This document shows, piece after piece, positions 11,832 through 21,074 of a stretch of 28,654 nt of DNA. Both the position numbers and the translations under genes were made by a program. The notes beneath the pieces are model-generated. The model saw nothing but the letters and a program-made list of their open reading frames with translations, made no database searches and was not told the origin of the DNA. Numbering within the stretch: the first letter of the stretch is position 1; the number at the start of each line of letters is the position of its first letter. The DNA is taken from assembly GCF_001949145.1 (NCBI RefSeq), contig NW_019091415.1, positions 1 through 28,654 of the forward strand. Direction: 5' to 3'. This DNA is from Acanthaster planci (taxonomy: Eukaryota > Echinodermata > Asteroidea > Valvatida > Acanthasteridae).

Positions 11832-12033
11832 CAAGATGTATTTTTGCATTGGGGAGATGTTAATTTAAATGACAGGTTTTGCCCTTACCCAACTTATATA
11901 TTTATGAACATTGTACGCTCAGTGCTTGTCCGAGAGCTTGCGAAAAAATTTACAAGCTTACTCAGGTAGGACTTGACCCCACGACCTCCTGCTTACTAGT
12001 GCAGACGTCTTAACCACTCGACCACCAAACTTG
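11832..12033 (-). mobile_element. tRNA-derived SINE, near full-length copy
   Basis: Read on the minus strand from 12033, the head has a tRNA-type A box (TGGTCGAGTGG) and, about 45 bases on, a diverged B box (GGGTCAAGTCC). A tRNA-unrelated body follows, then a tail running through TATATAAGTTGGGTAAGGGC to AACATCTCCCCAA and TACATCTTG. The same tail occurs without the head at 12092-12205 and about 21075-21168, and the same head is at 12216-12335. A and B boxes of this kind are the internal RNA polymerase III promoter of tRNA-derived SINEs. It is not a tRNA gene: the B box is altered and no acceptor stem closes. Confidence 0.75.
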
Positions 12034-12091
12034 CTGGGGTCGGCTGGCTGGTCCAAGTAAGGTGAAGCAGCGGGTACCGCGAACTATTTTC

Positions 12092-12205
12092 AAGATGTAA
12101 TTTTTTACATACGTTGGGGAGATGTTAATTTATATGACAGGTTTTGCCCTTAGCCAACTTATATATTGATAAACACTGTATGCTCAGTGATTGTCTGATA
12201 CAATT
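12092..12205 (-). mobile_element. SINE tail, head-truncated copy
   Basis: Direct repeat of 11832-11935 with scattered substitutions and a small insertion (TTTTTTACATACG near 12104). It carries the tail block from the TGCTCAGTG segment to CAAGATGTA but not the tRNA-like head, as expected from a 5'-truncated retroposition. Confidence 0.7.
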
Positions 12206-12215
12206 GTGAATTTTG

Positions 12216-12345
12216 GCAAGCTCGGTGGTCGAGTGGTTAAGACGTCTGCACCAGTAAGCAGGAGGTCAGGGGTTTGAATCCCATCCGAGTAAGCTTGTAA
12301 ATTTTTTCACAAGCTCTCAGACAAGCACTGAGCATACACTATGAA
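12216..12345 (+). mobile_element. tRNA-derived SINE, plus-strand copy
   Basis: The A box TGGTCGAGTGG lies at about 12226-12236 and a near-consensus B box GGTTTGAATCC at about 12281-12291. The following body (AAGCTTGTAAATTTTTTC, then AGACAAGCACTGAGC) matches the minus-strand copy at 11832-12033 closely over about 125 bases, then diverges before the TATATAAGTTGGG tail. The two heads face each other as an inverted pair about 180 bases apart. Confidence 0.75.
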
Positions 12346-12350
12346 TCTCA

Positions 12351-12480
12351 ACACCGCAAAAATATAGTTTCCACTTAATTCACCGTGAAACTTCCTTACA
12401 CAGCAAAGTAAGCCCATTTTCACGGTGCGGAATTAGCCTGCTTGGCCGGGGATTAACTCATTGCAGTTTCACGGTGTTTT
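12351..12480. repeat. Inverted GTTTCACGGTG motif cluster
   Basis: GTTTCACGGTG occurs inverted at 12381-12391, as TTTTCACGGTG at 12417-12427, and directly at 12466-12476. ACACCGCAAAAA at the left edge and GTGTTTTTGCAC at the right edge add outer symmetry. It directly follows the plus-strand SINE copy and could be the stem of a small foldback element, but no target-site duplication was found. Confidence 0.45.
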
Positions 12481-15380
12481 TGCACAGGCGTCCTGGAGGC
12501 TAAGCGCTCTATTGTTATTCATAATGGTTTGGCGGAGGGAGCTTCCCACCAGTGGAGGTGCTAAAACCCACAGATTAACGGCCCGATAGATTACAGGATC
12601 AGTGTGACTGACAGGCACATTGGCCATGCAACTAACACACAAGGAAAAGCACCCACATACATGTACGAGTACTTCACTGAAGAACGTTGACTTCAATAAT
12701 TTGCTCGAAGTTTACCCAAATGACCACCCTTAATGTATCACTTTTTCATGTACATGAGACCGCTTTTATTAGGCCGACAAATACAGTTTGTCTTGCGATT
12801 ACATTTCCTCTGCTGAGGGTCGGTCCGGGGAGGTCGTTTTTTGGGGGGGTGGGGGGTTCTCATGCTGACTGAATGGCATGAATTGGACATCTTTCAACAC
12901 CTGTCTCAATCTATGTAAAAATTTCTGCAGTCGATATACAATTCACAAGAATTACGGATATTTCACTCTGTGATTCTGACGCAATCACGAGGGTAAACTG
13001 GCCCAAAACGTACGTGAAGATATATCCAGACTAGCGGGCGATAAACCTTGTGCCGCGGCAGGAAATTTGTTGAAACACGCTCTCTTCAAGTACGAGCAAA
13101 ACAACCTCAAATTAAACTTATAAATGCAGCTGATTCATATATATAAACAAGAGACCACTTTCTGTGAATTAATTGCAGAAAAGCTTTTGCAAAATTCGAC
13201 CTAGAACGGCTGCAGCTTTTGGTGTCAAGCGCGTATGGCTGGTGTGGAGTCCAATGCTCGACTACAACTCGTCTTGGTCTTCAACTTTGAAGTTGTAAGC
13301 ACAATGGTTAATCTGAAAATGCCACAAAACATCGAATAATATTCAAAAGAGCCTGGATTTACAGTACATGTATTTTCAATTTATTAATTCAAACGCTTCA
13401 AGCCCACAATCGGAAATTGGCTCCGAAGTCGAAGCCTAGCATTGGAGACAAACGGTATTCGGGACAACGGCCGACTCGACTCCACATGTACAGGTTGGTT
13501 CTGGTTGTACATTTACATGTACGTCATGCATTCTTTCGCATTGGCGTGGCGGCAACCAGAGCTCCTTTGTTTAGGCATTGAGCTCTACGTACATGTCTCC
13601 ACCACTGCGACAGTGAAACGGGAACTCATGAAAATAACAGCTGTTTTTTTCGAAAGTTGCGAAATGTAATTAGGAAAACATACTTATCAAGCATTTTAAT
13701 GTGAGAAAAGGTTATTGAAAGATGTTTTGTGAAGGCAGAAAAGACATCAACGTGAAACTAATATTTCAGCCAAAATTCAGCACCGTGATTTGTTTGTGAT
13801 GATGCTGATCGTAATGAATAAAACCATGATTTGCACAAAATAAACGGTTTCTTTAAATTACAAAGTATTTATATCTAAACATTAGGGTGCGTTTCTTACT
13901 TGCATAGTATTTCAGAGAAATACAGACCGATGCAAATAATTGAAACGCAAATAATTGAAATGCGAGTTTGTTTGCTCGATTATTACCACAACCAAAAATG
14001 CACTGTTGATAGCAAAAGTCTTCAATGATCTCTCTCCATATTAAGTTTTCCTAGCGTAACACACCAAGCAAAAACGTAGTAGATGTACATGTGAAGTCCT
14101 GACATATCTTTTCCTGCTTTCCACATTTTAATTGTCTATGGCAGAGAACAAACATACCTGGATGAAGACTCATAATAAACGTAAGTACTGCAGGGTCTAT
14201 TTTTATTGTTTTTATCGTGGACACAACAGAGCAGTGGACCACCAAAGCAACACATAGAACGGATCACTTTACCATAAAATATTTGTCATGTTACTAAAGC
14301 TAACATTGAAAAGGTTTTACACAGTGAGGATGGATCCAAATTCTCGTCCTAGCTACTAGAATTTTAGGGGTAGCCAATAGTTTCATATTTTTCACATTCC
14401 CATGGTGCATGGCATAAACCTGAGGATTCTAAACCTGTCTTGGTTAACCAAAATATAAAATTACCTCTGATTTTGAGCACAAAGAGCTGTTATTGAACAC
14501 ACAATCTTACTACATGTACAATGTACTGAAAAATTGTTTCTGATATGACAAATGTAGTTTTACAAGATCTCTCAAGTCCAGCAGAAATATCATGATGACA
14601 TGTTCCTAGTGAAACCCTTTAGCTCCAATACTGATATCCTTGATGAAGAACAAATTTAGTACTCTCACATCCAGCATCGGAAGCTGGAAAGGGAAGTCAG
14701 TAACAGCACAACTATACACTTGAACTTGAGGGAACAATAATTGTAAAAAATAAGCAAATCATTCCCCATCGTTCTCGTTCCCCAGTTGCTCTGACCCACA
14801 CGGCCCACAGCCAATTTCTATGGATTTGCACGGCCTAACATCGGTTCAATAAGCGTCAGAGTGTGTCCAGTTTTCAGATGCCAATTTTTCGACCTCAAGA
14901 GCAATTAAAAGATACACTGTACTTCTGAATATCAAAAATGGTATGAGCTATCATGTGGAAACCCTATACAACTATTCAACTCCAGGGGTTGGTTTGAAGT
15001 TCATCAAAACGAAATCCGTGTGATATAAATGGTGAAGGAAATCAGAAACGATGATGCGGTACAGTGTCAAGTATGCCACCACCCAGTACTAGATTAATTC
15101 ACAATTTTAAAAATCTAACGAAGGTCGCAGCGATGAAATTCGAAAGGACGCTTAATCAACATTTGGACTACACGCTAACATGTGCCCTTTTCCAAGGAAA
15201 ACTCAATATTGGGTGAAATAACATAAAAAAGAGGGGTTGGTTTTGGCCAGTTTTCAGCAGCATTTACTGATCTTAACCTTAATTTTAATAATATAAATTA
15301 TTAATTGTCAAACAAGAAGAATCCTTACCTTAAAGGTCTGCTATTCACCTCATATTTAGTCTTAGAAAAGTTTGTTTACT
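12481..15380. other. Intron sequence, no gene seen
   Basis: About 2.9 kb of intron DNA. Open frames are all shorter than 80 codons and unrecognised. A G-rich run lies at about 12824-12857 and several TACATGT motifs occur near 13485-13600. I see no exon of the phosphatase and no identifiable mobile element. Confidence 0.45.
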
Positions 15381-15386
15381 TTTATT
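15381..15386 (-). terminator. Polyadenylation signal AATAAA just after the 292-codon frame
   Basis: On the minus strand AATAAA begins two bases after the TAA stop of the frame at 15389-16267. The close spacing fits a very short 3' UTR, but a single hexamer in AT-rich DNA can also occur by chance. Confidence 0.45.
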
Positions 15387-15388
15387 GC

Positions 15389-16267
15389 TTAAACCCCCTT
15401 CACAATAGCAAGAGAAGGCATAGACATCTTTCCACGCGCATGTGTACTAACTAAATTTCCAGGTCGAACATACAAGTACGTGACAAAGCAAACAGCAAAG
15501 ATGCTGACAAAGAGATTGTTCAAGGTCAAAATCTGTGAGTAAAATGAAAATACACTTGGAGTAGTTGGAGGGTTTTTATCCAAAGCAATGACACTGGGGG
15601 TGAAGATTAAAACAGTTACAAAACCTGATCTGTAGACATGATTTACTTTCGAAATTAATTTTTTGTTTTTAGTGTGTAACTTTTTGTCAGCATCTTTCAA
15701 GCAACGATTCTGCAGAAGTATATGAATCAGGAATTGTGATATAGTACATGACAAAAATGTCCCTATGAGGCTGACGTACTTCAGGTTGAAATCTAAAATC
15801 CACAATACTCCATCATCATCCACAGCAGATAAAAGATCGATGGGTGTAAGTTTAACAAACTCATGATCTCTCTGTCCTTGTACTTTCCAAAGTCCAACTG
15901 ATGGATCAGGAGCTGTGTCCTTCCACCAAGTTACTTTGGCAAATTGCTCATTGGAGTCCTTGCACTTAAGAAAATAAAGTATCTCCCCAAGGAACCGATA
16001 CTTCTCACCAAATCGGTTGTTCGAAGTTCCACCTGCGTGAAAAAGACCAGCTACAATTGAAGACACAGTTGTTCTGTCAGAGTCTTTTTCAAGACAGGTG
16101 TACTTCAAGCATTGTGGGTGTTCCTTACGTGCACAAAACACTCTTTCCATCGTGGCACCGTCTTTGCCTCGCAACTGCAAAGCAGTCATGTCCTCCTCAC
16201 TTGGAGGTTGCTTTGCAGCATGTGACTCCTCTTTGGGGTACTCGCTGTTGTCGAAGTTCAGACACAT
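15389..16267 (-). CDS. Intronless 292-residue uncharacterised protein nested in the phosphatase intron
   Basis: This is the longest open frame in the window. The ATG at 16265-16267 is in fair context (GCCATGT), with an in-frame TGA upstream. Residues 1-65 are polar with several Cys (45, 53, 58). Residues 86-160 look like one compact domain: FLGEILYFL, then FAKVTWWKDTAPDPSVGLW, then DDGVLWILDF. I recall, without being able to check, similar Trp-rich modules at the C-terminal side of transposon-related invertebrate proteins. Residues about 163-185, 214-229 and 250-267 are strongly hydrophobic and could be membrane segments, or the frame after residue 160 may be read-through of non-coding DNA. 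It lies in the same orientation as the host gene. A functional gene, a retrocopy and a transposon fragment are all possible. Confidence 0.5.
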   Translation of the reverse strand: MCLNFDNSEYPKEESHAAKQPPSEEDMTALQLRGKDGATMERVFCARKEHPQCLKYTCLEKDSDRTTVSSIVAGLFHAGGTSNNRFGEKYRFLGEILYFLKCKDSNEQFAKVTWWKDTAPDPSVGLWKVQGQRDHEFVKLTPIDLLSAVDDDGVLWILDFNLKYVSLIGTFLSCTISQFLIHILLQNRCLKDADKKLHTKNKKLISKVNHVYRSGFVTVLIFTPSVIALDKNPPTTPSVFSFYSQILTLNNLFVSIFAVCFVTYLYVRPGNLVSTHARGKMSMPSLAIVKGV

Positions 16268-16640
16268 GGCGGACCAAACACTTGACGATGCTATAAATCA
16301 TTGCACATTAAGTTCAATCAGGATGTATAACCAACAACAGCAACCAAGGACAGAGTACCAGTATACTCTGCCGTTCCTGCATGTGATTTGAATAATGAGG
16401 GGAAGCGTAGTTCACACGGCGAGGCAGTGGGAGCGATGCCTTTGTCAGCAACTGCCTATCTTCTTCATGTCACTTCGTTTATAACACGGGGGCAATGCTA
16501 ATATCGAGCAGCAACCGGCAACACCGAACAGACAAACAGAGGCTTATTTTGTATTATGATTTTCCTAAAATTTTCTACGTATTTGGGGACTTTTCGAGAA
16601 CGAGTGCAGAACCCGGAAGTAGGCTTATTGTTTAAAGTGG
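16268..16640 (-). promoter_or_regulatory. Possible CpG-containing promoter region of the 292-codon frame
   Basis: The 370 bases before the start codon contain clearly more CpG than the surrounding intron (16405-16530 especially). They include an ETS-type site CCGGAAGT at 16613-16620. No TATA box is placed convincingly. Promoter activity is an inference. Confidence 0.3.
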
Positions 16641-17270
16641 TAAAAGCCATTAAGTTTTTTCAATGGAATTAGTCTGTCAGTGCTGAGTTGAAACCCTGCT
16701 TATATCTTGGACAGGAAGTGCTTAAGGCAAACATTGAGCTCATTTAGAGATGACGTTGTCAACAATTGCTTTTTTTCATAACAGACACTATCAACATGGA
16801 AATGTCAAATGTTATTAATTTTTCCTGGATTCTACTTTTTGGTTGATTAAAAGAGGGGCGTGACACCTGACAAGCTGCGTGGGGACGTATTAAGTCCTGA
16901 ACCCCAAAACAGGATGGGTGAATAAGTCAATGACAACAGCAGACCCTGAACTTGCAGATCCCACATGGTGTTGTTTGCCGATGAATGTCAGAGTAGTTTC
17001 AAAGTGTATATCATAGAGTATACTTCGAGTCACAGTTATCAAAAGTGAAATTCATTTTTGCACCAAAATGTTCAGGATAGTGCAAAAGATGTCATCTATA
17101 GTGGTCCTGCAATCTTTTTTTTTAAATCTTATACAAAGAAAATATGAAATGTGCAATCAATTACTGTTAAGTTAGATATTATTCAAAAATTTTGGTTTTT
17201 TTAGTGTAACAATGCATATTTAAGATTATGCAAATAAGGCGGGGTTTGCAGACGGATGTGAATAGAGAAT
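16641..17270. other. Intron DNA with one diverged repeat unit
   Basis: Around 16684-16760 the sequence (GAAACCCTGC, TATATCTTGGACAG, GTGCTTAAGGCAAACATTGA) resembles the middle of the 147-bp unit found at 17271 onward, so the tandem array probably once extended this far left. I see nothing else here. Confidence 0.4.
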
Positions 17271-17463
17271 ACACTCTTTAAGGCCCTGTATCTCCTGAAG
17301 CACATGTCTGATTGGGTTCAAGTCCTGCAGATATCTTGAATAGAGAGTGCTTTAGAGGAAAATTGACCTTATGTGATGATGACATCATGAGGAGACAAGT
17401 CATGTGACATTAAAGGTACACTCCTCAAAGCACTATATCTCGTGGAGTACATATTCCATTGGG

Positions 17464-17467
17464 TTAA
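17464..17467. repeat. TTAA target-site duplication, left
   Basis: TTAA directly before the transposon end CCACTT. It is matched by TTAA at 19754-19757, as expected for piggyBac insertion. Confidence 0.85.
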
Positions 17468-17482
17468 CCACTTCCAGCCGGG

Positions 17483-17500
17483 GGCTCCGGTACCGGAGCC
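17483..17500. promoter_or_regulatory. 18-bp perfect palindrome near the left transposon end
   Basis: GGCTCCGGTACCGGAGCC reads the same on both strands and lies 15 bases in from the transposon end. The shorter relative at 22848 has TCTGGTACCAGA at the same distance, with matching changes in both half-sites. A transposase or cofactor binding site is a reasonable inference. Confidence 0.5.
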
Positions 17501-17650
17501 ATAGACCTTATATTTGGGGCCGGGGACTCCGAAATCGGAACTTTACTATAAAAAAAAAAAAAAAGTTGCTGGGCGTTTCTTAAAAAGTTTGGGGCTGTCA
17601 GTTAAAAAGTTTAGGGCCACCATTGGCCGGTGAATTGTGACTTCATTTTA

Positions 17651-17728
17651 TAGCCGGGGTGACCGAACTTATTTTATAGCTGGGGTGACCGAACTTATTT
17701 TATAGCCGGGGTGACCGAACTTATCAAA
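17651..17728 (+). repeat. Three tandem 26-bp repeats in the transposon 5' region
   Basis: The unit begins TAGCCGGGGTGACCGAACTT. Copies start at 17651, 17677 and 17703 with one substitution in the second (TAGCT) and a diverged end in the third. Position within the subterminal region suggests either replication slippage or iterated binding sites. Confidence 0.85.
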
Positions 17729-18083
17729 GCCTTGAATAAAAGTACGAGCTCCTGAGAGCTGCTGGGCACTGCCAATCAATACCTGTATTCTTTCAGCGCA
17801 GAGCGCTGCAATTAGCGGAGGTAATCCATGTATTGTTTTGCAGAGCGCATTTGTTCGCGCTGCCGGGCGCTCGCAAGGGATTATCGCTGCACTGCACCGA
17901 AGACAAAGCGCGGGCTGTGCGGGCTCATTATGCACCTGCGCCCCATGAATGACCGGCCCGGGCGCTGCTGGCCCTTGCCACATTGACTGACAAGCCACGG
18001 CCCTCGCTGCTTGAGAATAAAAATGCCGTGCAGTGTTCACGTGTGTTCATATTGGGTATCGTGTTATTTAGAATACAGACAAC

Positions 18084-19443
18084 ATGGCTGAAGTTATATC
18101 CGGAGAGTCCAGTTCTTCCAGCGAAAGCGAGTTTTATCTGAGTTCAGACGAAGTTTCTTCGTCTTTTTCATCACCGCCGTCACCTGCTCAAGTACAGTCA
18201 AGTACAGAAATTGACAGTGATGTACCCTTGGCGGTATATGCCAAGCGCACGAGACAGTCCCGTACACAGACCGCCGCGTCAACCAGCAGCAGTGCCGCAC
18301 CGTTCCGGTGGACAGATGAAGACAGTACACCGCTGAAGTACGGCTTCAGCTACGGTAATGGTGGTGCCGTCGATCCGCGCCTGCGTCGCCGCTCGACCTG
18401 CAGTGAAGCCTTTGAACTGTTTTTTGACGACGTTCTCTACAACAAGATAGTGCAAGAGAGCAACTGGTATGCCGTGCAGAGGCCCGCTACAACATCGGCG
18501 CACATGCGATCATGGACTGATCTGAACACTGGAGAACTGAAGGCCTTTCTGGGCCTTTGCATAATGACCGGAATTGCGAAGCACCCCACCCTTCATAGCT
18601 TCTGGTCCACCGACCCACTACTGAAGATGAGCCTATTCCCGTCCGTCATGCCCTGAGATCGCTTCCTTGCCATCCTGCAGTCCCTGCACTTCAACGATAA
18701 CACCGCCATGCCAGATGACTGCATCGACCGCCTCTTCAAAGTGCACCCAGTCGTCGACCATCTTGCTAAGAAGTTTGTCACTGTCTACGTTCCTCAACGG
18801 GACATTTCCGTCGACGACTCCCTGCTGAAGTTTTACGGGCGTCTCCGCTTCGCTACCTACAATCCCAGAAAGAGGGCCCGCTTTGGCATCAAGATGTACA
18901 AGTTGTGCCAGAGCACCAGGAGTGCCGCCGGGTACTGCTACTACACAAGTGGTGATGGACCTGGTGAACGACCTAAGTGGTAAGGGCTACAACCTTGCCC
19001 TCGACCGGCCTTCAGTAGTCCCGATTTGTTTCGATGACTTCACAACCAGAAATTCAACGTCGTTGGCACCGTCATGGGGAACAGAAAAGACCTGCTGAAG
19101 CGGGGCGAAACAGCGTCTTGGTCGGCCGACCTGGGTGTCAGTGGTTCTCTCCTGGCCATGGTGTGGCGAGACAAGCGCAACATCCGTATGCTCTCCACCA
19201 TGCATACGGCAGACATCCGTGGCACCGGCAAGCAAGACAGGACAGGGCAGGAAAAGCAGAAACGGACCTGTGTCATCGAGTACAATGCCCTGATGGGGGG
19301 CGTTGACAAAAACGACCAACTAGCGGCAAATCATCGAGCAACTCGTAAGTCCCTCAAGTGGTACAAGAAGCTCTTCAGTTGACAAAGCCCAGTGCACGTG
19401 CACAGCTTCCCATTCACTCAACGCATATTACACACTGAGGTCT
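18084..19443 (+). pseudogene. piggyBac transposase (PGBD4-like), broken
   Basis: The frame opens with ATG at 18084 and an acidic, Ser-rich N-terminus. The family core follows: FRWTDED, then a FELFFDDVLYNKIVQESNWY block and ITGIAKHPTLHSFWSTD-like helices (exact text MTGIAKHP). A TGA at 18654-18656 breaks the frame between SVMP and DRFLAILQSLHFND, where relatives have Arg; CGA to TGA explains it. The frame continues to about 18945, shifts by one, and returns to the first frame near 19050. The three presumed catalytic Asp codons survive: VDDSLL (18813-18815), NLALD (19003-19005) and GGVDKNDQ (19305-19307). After a stop at 19380-19382 a further shifted piece reads SLNAYYTLR. The C-terminal Cys-rich zinc finger is not seen. 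Inactive copy. Confidence 0.92.
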
Positions 19444-19753
19444 TGACCGTCAATCGCTCCGCATATCAACACGGCAGCATAGCAACGCACTGGGCCAAGG
19501 CCCGGAACAAACGAGCCCTTATGTAACGCACACAATGGGGGCTCTACACAGAGCTGGCGGCGTGGACGCAAAACCGAAGGGTCAATGGAGGTTGCTTGTG
19601 AGGGCTAGACTCGCCACGGAACACCCATTTTATGGGGTTTAGGCATTCAGAAAAAAAAGATATGAATTTTTGAAGATTTTTGAAAAACGAAAATAGGAAA
19701 AAACCGCCCGGCAGCGCATGTAACGGTTAAAAAAAGCACCCGGCAACAAGTGG

Positions 19754-19757
19754 TTAA
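19754..19757. repeat. TTAA target-site duplication, right
   Basis: TTAA directly after the right end AAGTGG, matching 17464-17467. The joined flanks read GGG-TTAA-AACC, aligning with GGGTTCAAGTCC in the neighbouring repeat unit. Confidence 0.85.
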
Positions 19758-19961
19758 AACCTTGCAGATCTCTTGAAAAAGAAGAGTTTTAGACAAACAT
19801 TGACCTGATGTGGTAAGGACTTCATCGTGTGACTGGTCATGTAACATTAAAAGTACATTCTTTACAAGCCTATATCTTGTGAACTACACGTCTGATCGGG
19901 TGGAAATTTGGTAGATAGATTTGGCAAGTGTTATAGACAAGGTGACATTATGTAAAGGGTG

Positions 19962-21074
19962 CAAACTTTAATTCTTTATATCTCCTTATGTCCAAAAGGG
20001 TGAAATTCAAATGCAGTAGTATCTCAAATGAAGGAACCTCTTGTTATTTTATACATTTGTTCCTTGCAAAACCAAATATTGAGCCATTGAAAATGAGATT
20101 TTGCCAAGATATTGCAAAAAATCCTAATTGGTCTAAGTAATTTGAGTTGAGGTTGTTGCAGTACTGAAACAATTTATCATTATCTTGGAAGTTGACACAC
20201 TTCATAACACTTCAAGTTTATTAATGAATATTTTGCATTAAATGTAACTTTGCCAGAAAAACCAAAAACAGGGGAATATGGTTGTAATTTTCATTTTAAG
20301 AGGAAGAGGGAGTCGGTTGACTGGTGGTGACAGAAGGGTTGGACCGCGGCAGCGGGACGCAGAAACTTACTAAGTCAGCCACAGGCCACAGAAGCCGACT
20401 ACAACGCAAGAAAAAGAAGCAACATGGTGGCAGGACATTGAAGCGCTCATCACCTCATTTATATTGTAATAAAAAATGTTAATGTAAAAAAAATCCTTAT
20501 TTTGTGTTCTTTTATAAATACATGTAAATATTGTACAGGCAAAACAAATTTCCAGCAACAGGTGTGTATATATTCGTGTCTAAGCTACCAAAGGTCTGTC
20601 CCTAAGGGTAGGACAACTCTAGGGGTGTGACACCGAGGAAGTGACCGCAGCTGCGGCAGTCGGATTCCACTAGCTGGGCCCGGTGTAAAATTTAAATAAC
20701 AATAGGGGCTTTGTTCGTCAGTTCCTTTGATATGGTAAGTTGGTACAGGCAGTGGACAGCCTGCTAGTTGCTAGGGACCTGTGAAAACCGCGGTGTCTGC
20801 GTTCAAACCGCGGTACAACCTTTTGGACAAGCTCCCAAAGGGGCAGGGTGGTAGATGGCTAGGTTAGACTATATTCAAGAAGTCTAGCAGTCAGTTGGTA
20901 CATCTTACCACAGGTTAGTTTGGTATCTTCTTGCCAACTCATTATTGCAATTCTTAGCCTCATTGTACAGACAATCCTTTGGCAAGGCAGAGTGAGCATA
21001 ATTGGATTGATCATGCCTGTATTTCTAGTAACATGTACCTTCCTATATGCTTTTCACTTTAAAAAATTTGTTAT
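19962..21074. other. Intron DNA with a GC-richer, exon-like patch
   Basis: Mostly AT-rich intron. Between about 20305 and 20450 the sequence is GC-richer, with a basic stretch in one plus frame (RLQRKKKKQHGGRTLKRSS) and an AATAAA at 20468-20473. No acceptor or family can be assigned, so it is not called a gene. Around 20785-20814 AAACCGCGGT occurs twice. Nothing else is recognised. Confidence 0.35.

Larger units (their letters stand above)
17468..19753 (+). mobile_element. piggyBac-family DNA transposon, 2286 bp, decayed
   Basis: The termini are inverted: CCACTTCCAGCCGGGGGCT on the left and, read inward from the right, CCACTTGTTGCCGGGTGCT. TTAA flanks both sides. Inside the left end is a perfect 18-bp palindrome (17483-17500), then a second CCGGGG-ACTCC-type block, an A15 tract (17550-17564), three 26-bp tandem repeats (17651-17728) and a GC-rich leader before the transposase frame. 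A second CCCGGCAGC...GGTTAA motif lies just inside the right end (about 19709-19731). The transposase has one nonsense codon and several frameshifts, so the copy should be immobile by itself. Removal of the element restores a 147-bp repeat unit. Confidence 0.92.
17271..19961 (+). repeat. 147-bp tandem repeat, about 2.7 units, interrupted by a piggyBac element
   Basis: Unit 1 is 17271-17417 (147 bp). Unit 2 is 17418-17467 plus 19758-19854, also exactly 147 bp once the transposon and one TTAA copy are removed. Unit 3 starts at 19855 and is shortened by an internal deletion to about 107 bp. Shared landmarks in each unit are ACAYTC at the start, TATATCTC/TTG, then GAT(T/C)GGGT, the CTTGAA or related block, and GTGACATTA or GTAACATTA near the end. 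A diverged piece also lies near 16684-16760. Confidence 0.8.

Noticed and set aside
12226-12291. tRNA gene on the plus strand
   Set aside because: A and B boxes are present, but no acceptor stem closes, and the same sequence recurs inverted nearby with a shared non-tRNA body, so it is a SINE.
12824-12857. G-rich run as a regulatory quadruplex
   Set aside because: Two long G-runs with little loop spacing; more likely simple sequence. No gene nearby.
17669-18040. 123-codon minus-strand frame inside the piggyBac element
   Set aside because: Lies in the GC-rich transposon leader opposite the transposase; Ala/Cys-rich text with no domain is expected there.
18987-19319. Minus-strand frames opposite the transposase
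   Set aside because: Shadows of the transposase coding strand, which has clear family motifs on the plus strand.
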